Positions 62,466-64,000 of a stretch of DNA of 64,000 nucleotides are shown here, piece after piece; position 1 is the stretch's first letter; each line of letters starts with the position of its first letter. The stretch is taken from positions 66,249 to 130,248 of the forward strand of contig VXML01000024.1 in assembly GCA_009841115.1 (NCBI GenBank), read 5' to 3'. Under the pieces are notes generated by a model, which was given only the letters and a program-made list of their open reading frames with translations, did no database searches and had not been told where the DNA came from. This DNA comes from Gemmatimonadota bacterium. GTDB lineage: Bacteria > Latescibacterota > UBA2968 > UBA8231. The translations under genes were made by a program, and so were the position numbers.

Positions 62466-63587
62466 TTACTCAACGAGTGCCTCTCGGTGTGTCTTGTGAG
62501 ATTCCTCGTATAAGGCCATCACATCCAAATCTGGAATTTCTTCTGGTGCAAAGTACCACTTTGCAATGAGTGCCTCACCATCCACAGCCTGTACTTTAAG
62601 GTCAAAAATCACTTCTTGGGTTGGGTATGTGAGCGCAAGTTTATCACGCACTTGCTTCAGATCTACCGGGAAAGCAGCACCTTGCCTGGGCGCAGTGAGT
62701 TTGACATGCACGAAAAGCGGCATTTGTTGATTGAAAGTATTCAATCCGTGTACCGGCCCGAGAACATCGAGATAGTAGCGAAGCAACATTTCCTTATTGC
62801 GATCAATAACAATATCTCCTACTAGAGCACGGACGAGTGCATGCACGAAACGCACTAGATAGTCAACCTGTTTGCTGCTCAAGGTTAGGCTAGTGCCTTG
62901 CTCGGAACTTGAGAGAGTAAATGCGTCTTTGGAGACAGAGAAGCTATTTTTATGAACAACCTCATGGCGATATGGCAACAGTTGACAAAATAGTGCCTTG
63001 GCATAGGTGTAAAGGTACGGTTGACTATCGAAGAGAGTTGGTAGTTGGAGATTGGATTCTTTCTTCAGCAGCTCCACTTTCTTCTTAAAAGGTTGGGGAA
63101 CAGTTGTAAAATTCTCTTCAATGATCCACTCAAAGATCATATCTAGAGCCTTGAAGGAAGCCATAAAAGTAAAAGGCATCATGGTGTTTATGATTGTTGC
63201 GTTATAAAGAGAGGAGAGGTAGTCTTCAGAGACCATTTCTACATTACAAAACTCATCGCCGCTCGTGAGCTCGATTACCGGTGGATCGTCCTTACCCTGC
63301 ACCCTATCATAATTCTTTTCCAAAAAACTGAGAAACCAGATCTCATAATCCAACTTAGTCCGAAGTGCTGTGTTATGGACAGTAGCCAATTCCTTATCTT
63401 CTAGTTTTGATCTGATCTCTTCAAAAAGTTTTACGACCTCGGGCGTATAAAGGCGTTCGCCACAACGAAAACAAACTGCAGCTTGAACTTTTACGATCTC
63501 CGTGTGATTGCCAACTCGTAGAACTTTCTCGACTTCCTTTTCAATAATCTCGCCACTACACACTGGACATTTTGCCAACGGAGTCAT
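62466..63587 (-). CDS. YgiT-type zinc-finger protein fused to a HEPN-like domain
   Basis: This 373-residue protein begins with a YgiT/MqsA-type zinc finger: CPVCSGEIIEKEVEKV...CFRCGERLYTPEVV (two CxxC pairs, residues 7-48). The remaining 320 residues form a helical domain with a central RHEVVH at about residue 207, matching the Rx4H motif of HEPN RNases. Beta strands follow near the end (FVHVKLTAPRQGA). YgiT fingers are usually separate antitoxins that hold a toxin in check. Here the finger and a possible HEPN toxin share one chain. Its GC is low relative to the window. No partner gene is next to it. Confidence 0.62.
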   Translation of the reverse strand: MTPLAKCPVCSGEIIEKEVEKVLRVGNHTEIVKVQAAVCFRCGERLYTPEVVKLFEEIRSKLEDKELATVHNTALRTKLDYEIWFLSFLEKNYDRVQGKDDPPVIELTSGDEFCNVEMVSEDYLSSLYNATIINTMMPFTFMASFKALDMIFEWIIEENFTTVPQPFKKKVELLKKESNLQLPTLFDSQPYLYTYAKALFCQLLPYRHEVVHKNSFSVSKDAFTLSSSEQGTSLTLSSKQVDYLVRFVHALVRALVGDIVIDRNKEMLLRYYLDVLGPVHGLNTFNQQMPLFVHVKLTAPRQGAAFPVDLKQVRDKLALTYPTQEVIFDLKVQAVDGEALIAKWYFAPEEIPDLDVMALYEESHKTHREALVE

Positions 63588-63600
63588 TACTATATCCTCT

Positions 63601-64000
63601 CTACACCTCTTGTCCCGTGGTAGAATTGACGCGGCGGAAGATGTGGATGAGTCGGTCGCGCGTCTCTTGCGTCAGCGGCGGGCGAGTGAAAGATGCGAGG
63701 TTGGCGTCGAGGTGAGCGGCGTTGCCCGTGCCGGAGAGGACGACGTGGACGCCTGGCTCGTCGCGGCAGAAGCGGTAGGCGGCATCGGGTAGGGATGGGG
63801 CCTCGGCCAATAGGAAGTCGGGGAAGGCATCGAGGCTTCGACCTGAGCTCAGCCGAAGGTCGGCGAGGTCGATTTGCCCCTTTTCGACGAGCGCGTCGGT
63901 GAATGCGCGCAGGTTGTCGGGGTGGCTAAGTGCCTTGCGGACGGCGAACATGATTTGGATGCCGACGTTTTGCGCGATGGCTTGTGCGAAGACGTTGGCG
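63601..64000 (-). CDS. Aldo/keto reductase-family protein (5' end outside the window)
   Basis: The frame is open to the right edge: residues ANVFAQAIAQNVGIQI precede the track's Met at 63951. The visible 133 residues have the terminal helices of aldo/keto reductases, with the nucleotide-site strand VHVVLSGTGNAAHLDANLA and RPPLTQETRDRLIHIF. The enzyme reduces aldehydes or sugars with NADPH. A second copy of its end lies at 60856. The stop is at 63601-63603 and the gene is minus strand. Confidence 0.82.
   Translation of the reverse strand, partial: ANVFAQAIAQNVGIQIMFAVRKALSHPDNLRAFTDALVEKGQIDLADLRLSSGRSLDAFPDFLLAEAPSLPDAAYRFCRDEPGVHVVLSGTGNAAHLDANLASFTRPPLTQETRDRLIHIFRRVNSTTGQEV

Overview
The window looks like part of a chromosome (or metagenome-assembled genome) from a GC-rich, diderm, uncultured heterotroph. 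The family mix suggests a Latescibacterota- or Poribacteria-like lineage or another FCB-adjacent group. It includes several sulfatases, a phytanoyl-CoA dioxygenase-like oxygenase, two paralogous DUF6785-type membrane proteins, FG-GAP/ASPIC-UnbV proteins, TPR lipoproteins, many sugar ABC importer parts, and secreted proteins ending in a TPNGD-type gliding-motility/FlgD-like C-terminal domain. The lineage is inferred from gene content; no rRNA or other phylogenetic marker is present. I found no tRNA, rRNA or CRISPR array.

Layout. 1-6075: end of an ExbD/TolR gene, a CBM9-like secreted protein, a large TPR protein, a small exported protein, and an inverted TPR + FG-GAP + ASPIC/UnbV protein. 6228-22073: a carbohydrate and sulfate-ester uptake and processing region. 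It holds a secreted CBM9-like protein (copy A), an LplA-like solute-binding protein, two sulfatases around a PhyH-like oxygenase, a DUF3604 metallo-protein, YwbE, a minus-strand importer operon ending in DUF6785, and an LplB/YtcP-like permease pair. 22188-32065: an SDR, a VapBC-like toxin-antitoxin pair, a second DUF6785, a third sulfatase, and a DUF5107/TPR/CRTAC1 operon. 32364-45963: secreted CBM9-like copy B, then a tight seven-gene envelope operon. That operon encodes a lipoprotein, three paralogous discoidin-like proteins with TPNGD C-termini, a probable outer-membrane beta-barrel protein, a double-parvulin lipoprotein and a TPR lipoprotein. 46042-57882: araFGH (arabinose importer), a sugar oxidoreductase/isomerase/MBL-cupin/isochorismatase-fold cluster, secreted CBM9-like copy C, and an unusual gene fusing a sugar-binding protein to an ABC permease, followed by its partner permease. 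57925-64000: a defence-like island with an AAA ATPase + DUF4276 pair, a methyltransferase remnant, a GIY-YIG/cold-shock fusion, a PGN_0703-like restriction endonuclease with a Phd/HTH regulator, and a YgiT zinc-finger/HEPN-like fusion. Part of this island lies between an intact and a remnant copy of an aldo/keto reductase 3' end.

How the genes fit together. Much of the window appears devoted to capturing and desulfating or oxidising glycans or related substrates. Three sugar importers lack their own ATPase and probably share one encoded elsewhere. The sequence carries several local duplications at gene ends (24, 29, about 64 and about 178 bp), which show recent or ongoing rearrangement. The strongest candidates for new biology are the binding-protein/permease fusion, the YgiT-HEPN and GIY-YIG-CSD fusions in the island, the three-paralog TPNGD envelope operon, and the three terminator-capped CBM9-like proteins sharing a C-terminal SWxxIKA-type signature.
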